DNA of 64,000 nt from Phascolarctobacterium sp. (lineage in GTDB: Bacteria; Bacillota; Negativicutes; Acidaminococcales; Acidaminococcaceae). The notes beneath the pieces are model-generated. The model was not told the origin of the DNA. It searched no databases and was given only the letters and a program-made list of their open reading frames with translations. Below are positions 8,563-16,821 of this stretch, piece by piece. Position 1 is the stretch's first letter. Every line of letters begins with the position of its first letter. The position numbers and the translations under genes were made by a program. The DNA is taken from assembly GCA_003150755.1 (NCBI GenBank), contig QAMT01000022.1:25767-89766 (forward strand), given 5' to 3'.

Positions 8563-9870
8563 TTAATTCAAGAAATCAGATAGCTTGTTTGCCAAATATA
8601 AAGGCAGGTTAGTAAAGTTTTCTGTCTGCTGGTAGCCCATTTGGGAAAACCTTACTGCATTTTTAGGTTGCACTTCTTTAATATACTTTTTAAAAGTAAC
8701 AGCATTTTTATCTTTACCGGCTTTTACTTCCACCGGAATTATATCAAGGCCATTTTGTAAGATAAAATCAAGTTCACCGGAACGGTCACTGTAATACCTT
8801 ATTATTTCAAATTTTTCCTTTAATTGCTGAAGAACAAAATTTTCTGCCAAGGCACCTTTGAATTGATAAGCCGTATCGAGAAGAATGGCTTTATTATCAA
8901 TACCGGCCATACATTTCAAAAGACCTGTATCAAATAAATACAGTTTGAAATAATCCAAACGGTCAAACGTAGGCAATGGATGCTCTACTTTTGATACGTT
9001 ATAGAGCCTGTTCAGCATACCAGCAGATACCAACCATTCTATTGCTTCTTCAAAATCTCTGGCCCTGCCGCCTGGTTTTACTGCACCATACATAAATTTA
9101 CCGTTTTCTTTAGCAAGCTGGGAAACTATGCTGCGGAACACCATTAAGATACGCCCAGCATTTATTTTACCGTTATGCTTGCCAAAATCGTTTTCATAAA
9201 TGGCTATAAGTTCCTTTTGAATCTGATGAATTTTTTCAGGGTCTTTATAGTCAAGCCAGGACTGCACGCATTCCGGCATGCCGCCGATAATAAGGTAATA
9301 TTTATATATTTCCGTAAGGCGTGTATCGAAAATATCTGGAATTTCTTCACCGGGTTTAATTTGAATGTAATAATTATAGAGGTTAGGCTCGACAGCTCTT
9401 AAAAATTCCTCATAAGTAAGTGGGCCTATTTCTAAAATATTTACCATGCCTACCGGATATGACTTCGGGTCAGCAAGCAGTGTGCCAAGTAAGCTGCCCG
9501 CCGAAATAATATGATATTCAGGAGCACGCTCCTTAAAATATTTAAGTGAATTTAATGCTTCCGGACACTCCTGGACTTCATCAAAAATTATAAGCGTTTC
9601 ATTAACAGTAATTTTTTTCCCGCATATCATTGAAAGCAGCTCTATGATACGCTGCGGATTTTTGGTTGTTTCAAAAATAGATTTTAAATCTTCCTGTTCA
9701 TCGAAATTGAAATAAACATAATTGCCGTTATAGTGAATTTTACCAAAATCCTGCATCAGCCATGTTTTACCGACCTGGCGTGCGCCTTTAATTATTAAAG
9801 GCTTACGGTTAGGGGAATTTTTCCATTTTAACAAACTAGATATAGCCGACCTCTCCACATTTTTCACCAA
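8563..9870 (-). CDS. AAA ATPase with DUF4143 domain
   Basis: A 435-residue protein of the ATP-binding/DUF4143 family that is common and mobile in gut Firmicutes and Bacteroidetes. The Walker A motif GARQVGKT (residues 29-36), a Walker B TLIIFDEVQ near 93, and a sensor-like ISAGSLLG are present. The C-terminal part holds the DUF4143 segment with ALAENFVLQQL and a PD-(D/E)xK-like SGELDFILQ ... IPVEVKAG. The last motif resembles a nuclease core (D-x(n)-E-V-K). Function of the family is unknown. It is a single gene flanked by AT-rich gaps, consistent with independent acquisition. Confidence 0.88.
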   Translation of the reverse strand: MVKNVERSAISSLLKWKNSPNRKPLIIKGARQVGKTWLMQDFGKIHYNGNYVYFNFDEQEDLKSIFETTKNPQRIIELLSMICGKKITVNETLIIFDEVQECPEALNSLKYFKERAPEYHIISAGSLLGTLLADPKSYPVGMVNILEIGPLTYEEFLRAVEPNLYNYYIQIKPGEEIPDIFDTRLTEIYKYYLIIGGMPECVQSWLDYKDPEKIHQIQKELIAIYENDFGKHNGKINAGRILMVFRSIVSQLAKENGKFMYGAVKPGGRARDFEEAIEWLVSAGMLNRLYNVSKVEHPLPTFDRLDYFKLYLFDTGLLKCMAGIDNKAILLDTAYQFKGALAENFVLQQLKEKFEIIRYYSDRSGELDFILQNGLDIIPVEVKAGKDKNAVTFKKYIKEVQPKNAVRFSQMGYQQTENFTNLPLYLANKLSDFLN

Positions 9871-9991
9871 CTTTCAATATAAAAATTGCCACTTTTTACA
9901 AGGTTTTCAAGATGATTTTAACACATTTTTACAGCATTTTGAAGGTATAATTTGCACATTTTTGCAAATTTACGAAATTGCATTGTGTAAT

Positions 9992-10057
9992 AGTCAAGAA
10001 AAACGGACACCAAAAAATTTTTTGAGATTTTTATTTTCAAAAGTAGACACTAATATG
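9992..10057 (+). repeat. direct repeat copy 1, IS-end-like
   Basis: About 66 bases beginning AGTCAAGAAAAACGGACACC and ending TTTTCAAAAGTAGACAC plus AATATG. A diverged copy in the same orientation is at 12147-12212. Each contains two short direct copies of AAAAGTA(A/G)ACAC, a layout reminiscent of the multiple terminal repeats of IS21-type elements. The two copies bracket the relaxase remnant and the AlbA_2 gene. Confidence 0.5.
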
Positions 10058-10331
10058 AAAAGAGGTGATCTTGCCCGGCACAAAAAAATGCCGGACGTAG
10101 TAGACATTCACATCACCTTTGTCCCAAATTAGTCCGCTGACGGCGATGTACTGGCGTTTGGACAGCAGAAAACTCGGCACCAGCGGCCGGCAGTCACAGG
10201 TTAAGCCTGTAATGAGTTTGCTGCCATCTGTTTTTTTGCAGGTTTCCCACATAGTCTATGATGAAACTAATGACACGACTTTTCATGCGAGCATTGCCAA
10301 CGTGTAGTGGAATAATGCGTGTGGTGGACAT
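10037..10331 (-). pseudogene. frameshifted N-terminal remnant of a mobilization relaxase
   Basis: From ATG 10331 the minus strand reads MSTTRIIPLHVG and continues VISFIIDYVGN, then must shift frame near 10245 to read PQKTDGSKLITGLTCDC, SKRQYIAVSG and FVPGKIT. This is the N-terminus of the relaxase/mobilization nuclease found in Clostridia and gut mobilizable transposons, where it usually reads IIDYxxNPxKT, LxxGxxCD and R-F-PGEIT. Only about 95 residues remain, there is one frameshift, and the HUH histidines are missing. It is therefore a dead fragment of a second, unrelated mobilizable element. Confidence 0.75.
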
Positions 10332-10430
10332 ACTATTTTTCTCCTTTCCGCGGAAATGAGTTTGATATTGTATGGATAATTCCGTATAATAAAAGTATAA
10401 ATCCAATTTTGAAAGGAGTCTGCTGCTCGT

Positions 10431-11897
10431 ATGACAGAAGCTGAACTTCTGAACTTGATAAATGGCGGTGAAAACCTCCGGGTGGAATTTAAGAAATCCA
10501 CCAATGAAATCACCAAAGATGTCTATGATACGGTCTGTTCCTTTTCTAACCGGGACGGCGGGACGATCATTTTAGGGGTCAAAGATAATGGGGAGATTCT
10601 GGGCATCCACCCGGATGCTTTAGACCGCATGAAAAAGGACTTTGTAACTTCTATCAACAACGGACAAAAAATCAATCCGCCCCTTTACTTGCAACCGGAA
10701 ACATACAAGGTGAATGGTCGCGCATTACTTGTCATTCAAGTCCCATCTGGTAGCCAGGTCTGCCGCCATCACGGGCGCATTTTTGACCGCAGCCACGAAG
10801 CGGACATTGATATAACTGACAATTCCGACATGGTGTACCAGCTGTATGCACGGAAAAACAGCAGTTATTTTGTCAACAAAGTGACCCGTTTCCAGCTGGA
10901 CGACTTGTGCCCTGACATGATTGAGCGTGCCAGAGCTATGGCAGTCAGTCGCACAGCCAATCACCCGTGGAGCTCCCTGTCAGATGAAGAATTGCTGCGC
11001 AGCGCCGGGTTAATCCTAAAAGACCCTGAAAGGCAGTTGGAAGGCATCACGCTGGCTGCAATCCTTTTGTTCGGAAAAGACACCACGATTTTGTCTGTAC
11101 TGCCGCAGCATAAGACGGATGCCATTTTCCGGGTGGAAAATATGGACCGCTATGATGATCGTGATGTTATCATCACCAACCTGCTGGACACCTATGACCG
11201 CCTGATAGCCTTTGGTCAAAAACATCTCAGCGATATCTTTGTTCAAGAGGGCGTCCAGAGCGTTAGCGCCAGAGATCGCATCCTGCGTGAGATTTGCTCC
11301 AACAGTCTGGCACACCGTGATTATTCCAGCGGCTATGTAGCTAAATTTGTGATTGAGCGCGACCGGCTCTACACTGAAAACGCCAACCGTTCCCACGGTC
11401 ACGGTACTTTGCATCTGTCCTCTTTTGAGCCGTATACAAAGAATCCGCCCATCTCCAAGGTGTTCCGCCAAATTGGACTTGCTGATGAACTAGGGTCTGG
11501 GATGCGGAATACTTATAAATACACCAGGCTTTACTCCGGCGGAACCCCGGAATTTATTGAGGGCGATGTATTCCGCACGGTTGTTCCATTGACTCCTGTT
11601 GTTGTGGAAAAGGTAGGGCCAAAGGAAAAGACCCAAGTTACAACCCAAGTTACAACCCAAGTTACAACCCAAGTTACAACCCAAGTTACAGTTGCTGATA
11701 AAATTCTTGTTTTTTGCACCGTTCCGCATTCTAAGGCTGAAATTGCAAAACATTGCGAATACAAAAACACCAAGAATTTCACACAAAAATATCTCAGACC
11801 GCTACTGGAGAAGGGATTACTTCAGATGACAATCCCGGAGAAACCTCAAAGTCGCAATCAGAAGTATGTAACGGTGCAAAAAAAACAGCAGGATTGA
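10431..11897 (+). CDS. AlbA_2/Schlafen-domain ATP-binding regulator with TTQV repeat
   Basis: A 488-residue protein. The N-terminus (residues 1-130) is the AlbA_2 or Schlafen-like domain, with ENLRVEFKKS and FSNRDGGTIILGVKDNG. The middle carries a GHKL-type ATPase remnant (ICSNSLAHRDYS, IGLADELGSGMRN) as in RecG-like transcriptional regulators. Then comes a short run of THR-THR-GLN-VAL repeats from a 12-bp DNA repeat, and a C-terminal winged-helix-like part. Proteins of this build are frequent accessory genes in gut bacteria; their function is uncertain (nucleic acid binding, defence or regulation). GC content is higher than in its neighbours, consistent with transfer along with the relaxase remnant. 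AAAGGAG precedes ATG 10431. Confidence 0.85.
   Translation: MTEAELLNLINGGENLRVEFKKSTNEITKDVYDTVCSFSNRDGGTIILGVKDNGEILGIHPDALDRMKKDFVTSINNGQKINPPLYLQPETYKVNGRALLVIQVPSGSQVCRHHGRIFDRSHEADIDITDNSDMVYQLYARKNSSYFVNKVTRFQLDDLCPDMIERARAMAVSRTANHPWSSLSDEELLRSAGLILKDPERQLEGITLAAILLFGKDTTILSVLPQHKTDAIFRVENMDRYDDRDVIITNLLDTYDRLIAFGQKHLSDIFVQEGVQSVSARDRILREICSNSLAHRDYSSGYVAKFVIERDRLYTENANRSHGHGTLHLSSFEPYTKNPPISKVFRQIGLADELGSGMRNTYKYTRLYSGGTPEFIEGDVFRTVVPLTPVVVEKVGPKEKTQVTTQVTTQVTTQVTTQVTVADKILVFCTVPHSKAEIAKHCEYKNTKNFTQKYLRPLLEKGLLQMTIPEKPQSRNQKYVTVQKKQQD
11632..11691 (+). repeat. 12-bp tandem repeat, five copies, inside a gene
   Basis: CCCAAGTTACAA is repeated five times (last copy ends CAG) within the AlbA_2 gene and encodes TTQV units between the ATPase and winged-helix parts. 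Because 12 is a multiple of 3, slippage changes linker length without breaking the frame. Confidence 0.95.
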
Positions 11898-12146
11898 CGC
11901 AACACATCATAATTGAAAAGATTGCCAATTATAAAGGCAGGGCGCCGGAGAATCAATTAGCTCCTACCCCCTGCCTTGTTCTATGACATGCAGATGGCTT
12001 GCCACCAAATTTGCCAAACAGTTGTCTATTAAATCTTGCAGACAATTTTGACTCTATTTAACAGCTCAAATCAAATCGAATTCTTTACTTTCGAACTAAT
12101 TTTATCAATTATACTTGCACGAAAGTAAAGTCAAAAACGCTGTACA

Positions 12147-12212
12147 AGTCAAGAAAAGTAAACACCAAAAATTTCGAGGGGATATTTATTTTCAAAAGTA
12201 AACACAAATATG
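12147..12212 (+). repeat. direct repeat copy 2, IS-end-like
   Basis: Partner of the repeat at 9992-10057: AGTCAAGAAAAGTAAACACC, a short AT-rich middle, then TTTTCAAAAGTAAACAC and AATATG, with scattered mismatches. Marks the right edge of the segment with the relaxase remnant and AlbA_2 gene. Confidence 0.5.
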
Positions 12213-12312
12213 CAAAAGGAAAGCAATTTGCGCAGCGCGATGAGCGTGGCTTGTCAAACTGCTTTTTTATTTATACGCAGCACAAGCCGGTGCTGTGTAT
12301 AGTGCTTCGGAT

Positions 12313-12337
12313 GCCGCCCAGTAAGCGGCTTTTTTTA
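12313..12337 (+). terminator. terminator just before folded repeat copy 1
   Basis: GCCGC-CCAGTAA-GCGGC followed by seven T. It ends 14 bases before the folded repeat that leads into ssb and would insulate that unit from upstream transcription. Confidence 0.7.
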
Positions 12338-12351
12338 TATATTTATTTTTT

Positions 12352-12599
12352 CCCGCTTTTCTTTCGTCCATTTTAGCGGTTCACTTCGGCTGTCATCAAG
12401 GATATTACAGAGCGGCTGCGCCGTCCTTTGCTTTTGCCTAATCACCGCTTTCAAGGACGTGCGAAAAGCGGCAAAAAACAGTCGCAGGGAGCAAGGGAAC
12501 GGCGCAAGGAGCAATGCCCCTTCCGAACCCACGGCAAAGTATACCTGCGCCAATGGGGCTTGGTATTTTGCCTATTGTAAAGAAATGGAGTGTGTATGT
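12352..12599 (+). repeat. folded leader repeat, 3' module, copy 1 (before ssb)
   Basis: GC-rich, non-coding, about 248 bases ending at the ssb start codon. Homologous to 15834-16080 and 17825-18060. It opens with CCGCTTTTC and carries its complement GAAAAGCGG about 110 bases later. Internal stems include CGGC-TGC-GCCG inside AAGGA/TCCTT, AAGGAGC-AAT-GCCCCTT, and GGCAAA..TACC/GGTATTTTGCC with a two-base bulge. The stems persist in the other copies with changed bases on both sides, which argues for selection on folding as RNA or as single-stranded DNA. The 5' module seen in the other two copies is absent here. Confidence 0.8.
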
Positions 12600-12956
12600 A
12601 TGAACAGAATTGAAATCACAGCAAGACTTACGAAAGACCCCGAAATTATTTTTGGCAAGAACGGTAGAGCCGTTGCAAAATTTTCCGTTGCCGAAAACAT
12701 TTATGACAAACGCGAAAAGACAACGAAGCCGCAATTTTTCAATGTAATCGCCTTTGGCAAAACCGCCGAACTGATTGGCGACACGCTTAATAAAGGCAAT
12801 AAAATTCACATTGGTGGCAACGTAGAAATCAGACCGTATGAAAAAACAGACGGTTCTAAAGGAGTATGGGTACAAATTCTGCTCCGTGAATTTGAATACT
12901 GCGAGAAAAAAGAACAGCCGAAGCAGCAAGGCTCGAAGAAAGCGCAGGTGGCGTAA
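12600..12956 (+). CDS. ssb: single-stranded DNA-binding protein (plasmid type)
   Basis: A 118-residue SSB with the OB-fold pattern: MNRIEITARLTKDPEI at the N-terminus, AVAKFSVAE, FFNVIAFGKTAELI and a late WVQILLREFEY. It binds ssDNA; element-encoded SSBs protect the incoming strand during conjugation and dampen the SOS response. The acidic C-terminal tip of chromosomal SSBs (DDxPF) is missing; the protein ends KKAQVA, so host-protein recruitment is probably lost. ATG 12600 follows GGAG by nine bases. It lies directly behind folded repeat copy 1, and the next small gene begins one base after its stop. Confidence 0.9.
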   Translation: MNRIEITARLTKDPEIIFGKNGRAVAKFSVAENIYDKREKTTKPQFFNVIAFGKTAELIGDTLNKGNKIHIGGNVEIRPYEKTDGSKGVWVQILLREFEYCEKKEQPKQQGSKKAQVA

Positions 12957-13121
12957 ATGGAAAATTATGGGCTTGAAGAACTCATAAAAAAAGCTAACTG
13001 CAAAGACTATGCCGAATTTGTAATCTTTCTTTATGATATAGGCGCTTTAGCCTGCAAGGAAAGCGAAATGGAACGCATTGTTGAAGCACTGGACGAAGTA
13101 TACAGCAGCCCAGGTTATTAA
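12957..13121 (+). CDS. small protein of unknown function (54 aa)
   Basis: Starts with the ATG directly after the ssb stop codon and encodes 54 residues, MENYGLEELIKKANCKDYA at the start and ending DEVYSSPGY. It is acidic and probably helical. I recognise no family. Tight coupling to ssb and a terminator right after it show that ssb and this gene form a two-gene unit downstream of the folded leader. Confidence 0.65.
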   Translation: MENYGLEELIKKANCKDYAEFVIFLYDIGALACKESEMERIVEALDEVYSSPGY

Positions 13122-13123
13122 GC

Positions 13124-13158
13124 AAAAAAGATATGGGGGCTTTTGCCCCCTATCTTTT
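13124..13158 (+). terminator. strong terminator after ssb unit
   Basis: AAAAGATATGGGGGC pairs with GCCCCCTATCTTTT around a short TTTT loop and is flanked by A and T runs. It lies three bases after the stop codon of the small protein. Confidence 0.85.
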
Positions 13159-13178
13159 AAATGAAAGAGGGAGCGGCA

Positions 13179-13604
13179 ATGATTGAGATAAATTTTACCG
13201 AAAACTTTTTAAAACAGCAGGTTAAATGCCTTGATATATTAGCTAAACTTATCGAATACGATAAACAGCACGGCAATCCCCCCGAAGTTACACGAGTGCT
13301 GGCGGCATTTATTGATACTCAATGCAAGGCACTGGCAACAGCGACCAAATTGTTTGAAAAACATAAACCTGCACTTGAAGAAGCTGAAAAAGCTGAACGT
13401 GAAAAACAGCGGGCGCAGGAAAAAATCGAAGCGGCTAAACGCAAAGAGGAACAGAAGAAAGAAAAGGTTAAAGAGGACTTGAAAAAAGCAGTAAATGATG
13501 AAGGAAGCCTGTTCTGCTCCTGCAATGAAACGCAGGAACTTGAAGAAGAAACAGACCCCGAAGATGACGGCTATGCCTTTGAAGAAGAAGATAACGAGGA
13601 ATGA
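13179..13604 (+). CDS. coiled-coil protein of unknown function
   Basis: About 141 residues. The first 60 (MIEINFTENFLKQQVKCLD...) look globular and helical. The middle (75-110) is a Glu/Lys/Arg-rich coiled coil, and the end is very acidic (EEETDPEDDGYAFEEED), a possible DNA mimic or flexible tail. ATG 13179 is preferred because it follows GAGGGAG by five bases; the ATG at 13161 lies upstream of that site. It sits 11 bases before the PcfJ-type gene and is likely co-transcribed with it. I do not recognise a family. Confidence 0.65.
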   Translation: MIEINFTENFLKQQVKCLDILAKLIEYDKQHGNPPEVTRVLAAFIDTQCKALATATKLFEKHKPALEEAEKAEREKQRAQEKIEAAKRKEEQKKEKVKEDLKKAVNDEGSLFCSCNETQELEEETDPEDDGYAFEEEDNEE

Positions 13605-13615
13605 AGGTGCAATAA

Positions 13616-15256
13616 ATGAAAAAACTGGCAGAACTTTCAATCGGCAATATGGTTATAAGAAATGATATGTATGAGAGTTTCGGTTCGCCCACTCTGTTTA
13701 TGGCGTATAAAAGGGATAAGCACAGCAAAAATATTTACCGGCAAGGTTACTTTCAAGCATATTGTGTAATATGCCGTTCAACCTTTACGGTAAACCCTGG
13801 CGGGGTATGGAGTTACGGAGAAATGGTTGCCTGCCCTGCCTGCGGCAGAATACATACCGGCAACGCCGTTATGTATGGCGGCAATGAGGATAGTTACCTG
13901 CCGGACGTTATTACAATGAAGGTTATAGATTTTAAGGATAAGGTAGAACTGCGGATAAACTATACAGCGGTACATTTTGGTAAATTTGCTCACAGGACAT
14001 GGCAATACCAAGACGGCATTAAGGAAACCATAACCTTTGATGTTAAAAACAGCAAGTGCTTTTGGCGCAAAGAGCAAAAAGGCAAAATGCTTGAAGAACA
14101 GGAACTCGGTTATCTTTCGGATTATGAAAATCTGAAAGCAAAAACGGCACTTTGGTTTTACAGCTTTAATCATAAAATAAATAAAGGCAATAGCTTTACA
14201 GAACTCTTAAAAGCCCTGCGGACGGCAGTTAATAAGAAAATAATGGCAAACGGTAAAACGCCGAAATCGCTCTATATAGGCGGCAACTATAAAAACAAGC
14301 TGTACGGCAATGTTTTAAACCTTGCCCACCGTGTCCGCTTTTGGGATATGGAAAATATTGAAGTCTATTCGTGCGGCGAATGGTCAGTACAAAAATGGCA
14401 GGAAAAAATATTTTGCAAAAAGTATCTGCCGAAACGCTTTGAAGAACAGGTATACCTTGCAATGCAGAAAACAGATTATGTATCAGCCGTCTGCAAAGTG
14501 CTTAAAGTACCAAATATACCGCATACACGGCGCAACCTGCAACCCGGAAATTTTGCAATGCTGCGTGAGTGCTACAAAATTAAAAACAATGATGTGGCGC
14601 AGGCAGTTTTTGAATATGGCAAAAGTATAAATGAGTACCCGATTAAAGTAATTGCAGAAATCCGAAAGATAATAGAGTTTTATAACACGTTTATCTTCTA
14701 CTATCCGAAAATGCAAATGCAGTATGTTATAAGTAAATGGGAAAAGGAATATTTTGATGTATTAAGGCTTTGGCAGGCAGCAGATAAAATCACAAAAGCA
14801 GAATTTAAACTCCAAACGCCTGCCCTTTCCAAACTGCACGATTGGCTTGCCGTAGCAGTTGCCAAACAAAATGACAGGGAAATCATTTTTGATGTGCCGA
14901 AAGAAGTAATAAACCGTTATACAATGCTTATCAAAGCCTACGGCGCAAAGTGCATAGAGCGGAACAGTGAACTTAAATTTTGGGCAACGAGCCTGCATAA
15001 CTGCGCCGCTGGTTATAAAAATACAATAGGCACGGATAAACAGCTTGTAGGTATCAGTGATGAACTTGGTAAACCGGTAGCATTATTAGAAATAAATAAA
15101 TCCTGCATTACACAGGCAAAGCTATTTGATAATGCGCCAGTTTATAAAAAGCAGGCAGTAAATGCCACCGTTATAGAGTTTGCAAAGAAATGCAGACTAA
15201 AAATAAATACAACAGATGTGAAAGAAAAAGAAATACCGGTAACGGTAGTTGCCTAA
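13616..15256 (+). CDS. PcfJ-like protein
   Basis: A 546-residue protein of the PcfJ family, named for an ORF in the transfer region of enterococcal plasmid pCF10 and widespread in Firmicute plasmids, ICEs and phages. Near the N-terminus is a zinc-ribbon-like C-x2-C ... C-x2-C (YCVICRS and ACPACGR, about residues 45-82). Near the C-terminus is the family hallmark ATSLHNCAAGYK followed by LLEINKSCITQAK. The biochemical role is unknown. It follows the coiled-coil gene closely and is ended by two hairpins. Confidence 0.85.
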   Translation: MKKLAELSIGNMVIRNDMYESFGSPTLFMAYKRDKHSKNIYRQGYFQAYCVICRSTFTVNPGGVWSYGEMVACPACGRIHTGNAVMYGGNEDSYLPDVITMKVIDFKDKVELRINYTAVHFGKFAHRTWQYQDGIKETITFDVKNSKCFWRKEQKGKMLEEQELGYLSDYENLKAKTALWFYSFNHKINKGNSFTELLKALRTAVNKKIMANGKTPKSLYIGGNYKNKLYGNVLNLAHRVRFWDMENIEVYSCGEWSVQKWQEKIFCKKYLPKRFEEQVYLAMQKTDYVSAVCKVLKVPNIPHTRRNLQPGNFAMLRECYKIKNNDVAQAVFEYGKSINEYPIKVIAEIRKIIEFYNTFIFYYPKMQMQYVISKWEKEYFDVLRLWQAADKITKAEFKLQTPALSKLHDWLAVAVAKQNDREIIFDVPKEVINRYTMLIKAYGAKCIERNSELKFWATSLHNCAAGYKNTIGTDKQLVGISDELGKPVALLEINKSCITQAKLFDNAPVYKKQAVNATVIEFAKKCRLKINTTDVKEKEIPVTVVA

Positions 15257-15265
15257 AGGCATTGG

Positions 15266-15350
15266 CAGGAGCAAACGCTCCTGCCACGCCTAGCGGCAAA
15301 GGTAATCAGCGTGCAGGATTAAAAAAATTGGTTGCACGCTGATTTTTATT
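15266..15350 (+). terminator. two hairpins ending the PcfJ unit
   Basis: GGCAGGAGC-AAAC-GCTCCTGCC (15268-15289) is followed by ATCAGCGTGCA paired with TGCACGCTGAT and a TTTTTATT tail (15304-15350). The second is a typical Rho-independent terminator. The following 120 bases, up to the folded repeat, hold no gene. Confidence 0.75.
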
Positions 15351-15473
15351 GCAGTCAGAGGTTGCAAAAAATTAGTATTTTTGCCTGCTTGGGCGCGGGC
15401 GGTTAAAGCGCATCGGCGCGCAGCTAACCGTACCGGTCGGCTCTGCTACTCTTTGCTTTATGCCCGCACATAG

Positions 15474-16080
15474 CGCAGGCGGCAGACTTTACCGCCTGCC
15501 GCACTGCTTTGGTAAAAGGTTGCGACAAACAGACAATTTACTGCGCTTGCTCCGCTCCCTGCGTAAATAGACTGTTTAACCGTGTCGCTTCCGGGCACCT
15601 TTACCGGCTGCGCTCCTGCCTGTTCTTCGCAGGCCTCCGCTTATCCGGCAAAAGTGCCAATTTGTTGCGCCTTGCCAAAGGCAGGCGCAGAAAGACGCGC
15701 ATCTGCGCTTAAAATATGGTTAGCATTTTATCCTGCGCCGATAGCAGGGCTTGGTAATATGCTTTTTCATTGCACCGCTGCGATAGCTCCAGCGCAGCGT
15801 GCAGTCAGCGGGATTATAAATTAAAGTTTTTGACCGCTTTTCTTCCGTTCATTTTAGCGGCTTACTCCGGCTGTCAGCAAGGATAAAACAAGCGCGTTGC
15901 GTCCTTGTCTTTTGCCTGTTCGCCGCTTCAAATGACGTGCGAAAAGCGGCAAAAAAACAATCGCAGGGAGCGAAGGGGAACGGCGCAAGGAGCAATGCCC
16001 CTTCCAATCCCACGGCGGTAAACGCCTGCGCCAATAGGGCTTTGCGTTCCGCCTAATGTTAAGAAATGGAGTGTGTATGT
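15474..16080 (+). repeat. folded leader repeat, full copy 2 (5' and 3' modules)
   Basis: About 607 bases of GC-rich non-coding DNA. The 5' module (15474-15812) starts with a GCAGGCGG/CCGCCTGC hairpin and closely matches 17466-17800. The 3' module (15834-16080) matches the leader of ssb at 12352-12599 and the one at 17825-18060. It ends with the same AGAAATGGAGTGTGTATGT ribosome-site context as copy 1. The 3' stem GGCGG.AACGC/GCGTTCCGCC replaces GGCAAA.TACC/GGTATTTTGCC of copy 1 with paired changes. An overlapping ORF (15509-15712) is not credible (see rejected list). Confidence 0.8.
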
Positions 16081-16332
16081 ATGGAAAAACAGCAAAGTTT
16101 GATGCCTAAAATTGCAGAAATGTTGGGAGTAGGAATTAAAGAGGTTTTTAAGGTAGAAAGCCCAGAAGGTAAAATCTATGATAATGATTATATGATTGAT
16201 ACCAATGCGCTTTGGGAAAGAAAAAAAGGCAATATTACCTGGTATGTTGATTATTATACACTGCGTACCTTGCTTAATGGTACTGAAACACTTATTAGAT
16301 TACCGGAAAACGAAAGGGAGTATGTAAAATGA
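16081..16332 (+). CDS. phage/plasmid-type protein of unknown function (83 aa)
   Basis: An 83-residue protein starting MEKQQSLMPKIAEMLGVG, with a mid segment KIYDNDYMID and ending LIRLPENEREYVK. Similar small proteins occur in Firmicute prophages and plasmids without known function. ATG 16081 is chosen because the same position relative to the GGAG site starts ssb in copy 1 of the leader; the in-frame ATG at 16066 overlaps that site. Its end overlaps the next start by four bases (ATGA). Confidence 0.7.
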   Translation: MEKQQSLMPKIAEMLGVGIKEVFKVESPEGKIYDNDYMIDTNALWERKKGNITWYVDYYTLRTLLNGTETLIRLPENEREYVK

Positions 16333-16760
16333 GTAAATATGTATTATTGAAAAACAGCGGAGAAATTGAGGTTAAGGAACTGGACAAAAAACTTGAACTT
16401 GAAACTATGTATAAGTGGATTGGTAATGACTGCCGATGTATTGATATAGCGGAAAGCGTTATCAATAAAAAAATGGGCTGTAACGTCCTTATGATTTTTG
16501 ATGATGAGTTTTTACTCAATAATTTAGAACCAGTACCAAATAAAATAGCCAGCCTGCTTTTCGGGTACAGCATACGGACAAGCGACTGTTTATGCGGTAA
16601 TGTTATTCTTGCTAAAGCTGATGAAGATGAAACCGTTGGCTTTACAGATGAAGAAATTGCAAAGCTGATGAGGCTTATAAAAATTACCGAAAATTTTGCT
16701 CCAATAATTAAATTTAGAGTACAAGAACCGCGTATGACTTTTATACCTGGCGATTATTAA
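16329..16760 (+). CDS. DUF3846-like protein
   Basis: A 143-residue acidic protein. The central pattern MIFDDEFLLNNLEPVPNKIASLL followed by CGNVILAK resembles DUF3846 proteins, short accessory proteins on Firmicute plasmids, ICEs and phages whose role is unknown. Coupled by ATGA overlap to the preceding gene and followed directly by a terminator, so these two form one unit behind folded repeat copy 2. Family match is by eye and moderate. Confidence 0.6.
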   Translation: MSKYVLLKNSGEIEVKELDKKLELETMYKWIGNDCRCIDIAESVINKKMGCNVLMIFDDEFLLNNLEPVPNKIASLLFGYSIRTSDCLCGNVILAKADEDETVGFTDEEIAKLMRLIKITENFAPIIKFRVQEPRMTFIPGDY

Positions 16761-16800
16761 AAAAAGAAGTGTACAGCCTTTTTTAAGGCTGTACACCTTT
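16761..16800 (+). terminator. terminator after DUF3846-like gene
   Basis: GTGTACAGCC pairs with GGCTGTACAC around a short T-rich loop, just after the stop codon. The following T run is short. Confidence 0.7.
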
Positions 16801-16821
16801 AAAACAAAGGGGGCACGGATT

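Larger units (their letters stand above)
11898..12351. other. non-coding gap with hairpins before the ssb leader
   Basis: Contains the second copy of the IS-end-like repeat (12147-12212), a GCAATTTG/CAAACTGC hairpin with a T run (12225-12272), a CAGCAC/GTGCTG hairpin (12279-12296) and a terminator GCCGC/GCGGC followed by seven T (12313-12337). A hairpin CAGGGCG.../...CCCTGCC style repeat near 11939-11975 may end the AlbA_2 transcript. No gene is credible here. Confidence 0.5.

Noticed and set aside
11632..11691. CRISPR-like array
   Set aside because: The units are directly adjacent, without spacers, and lie in frame inside a gene.
12279..12337. Ribosomal or riboswitch leader before ssb
   Set aside because: The hairpins here end in T runs and act as terminators for upstream DNA; no known riboswitch core is recognisable.
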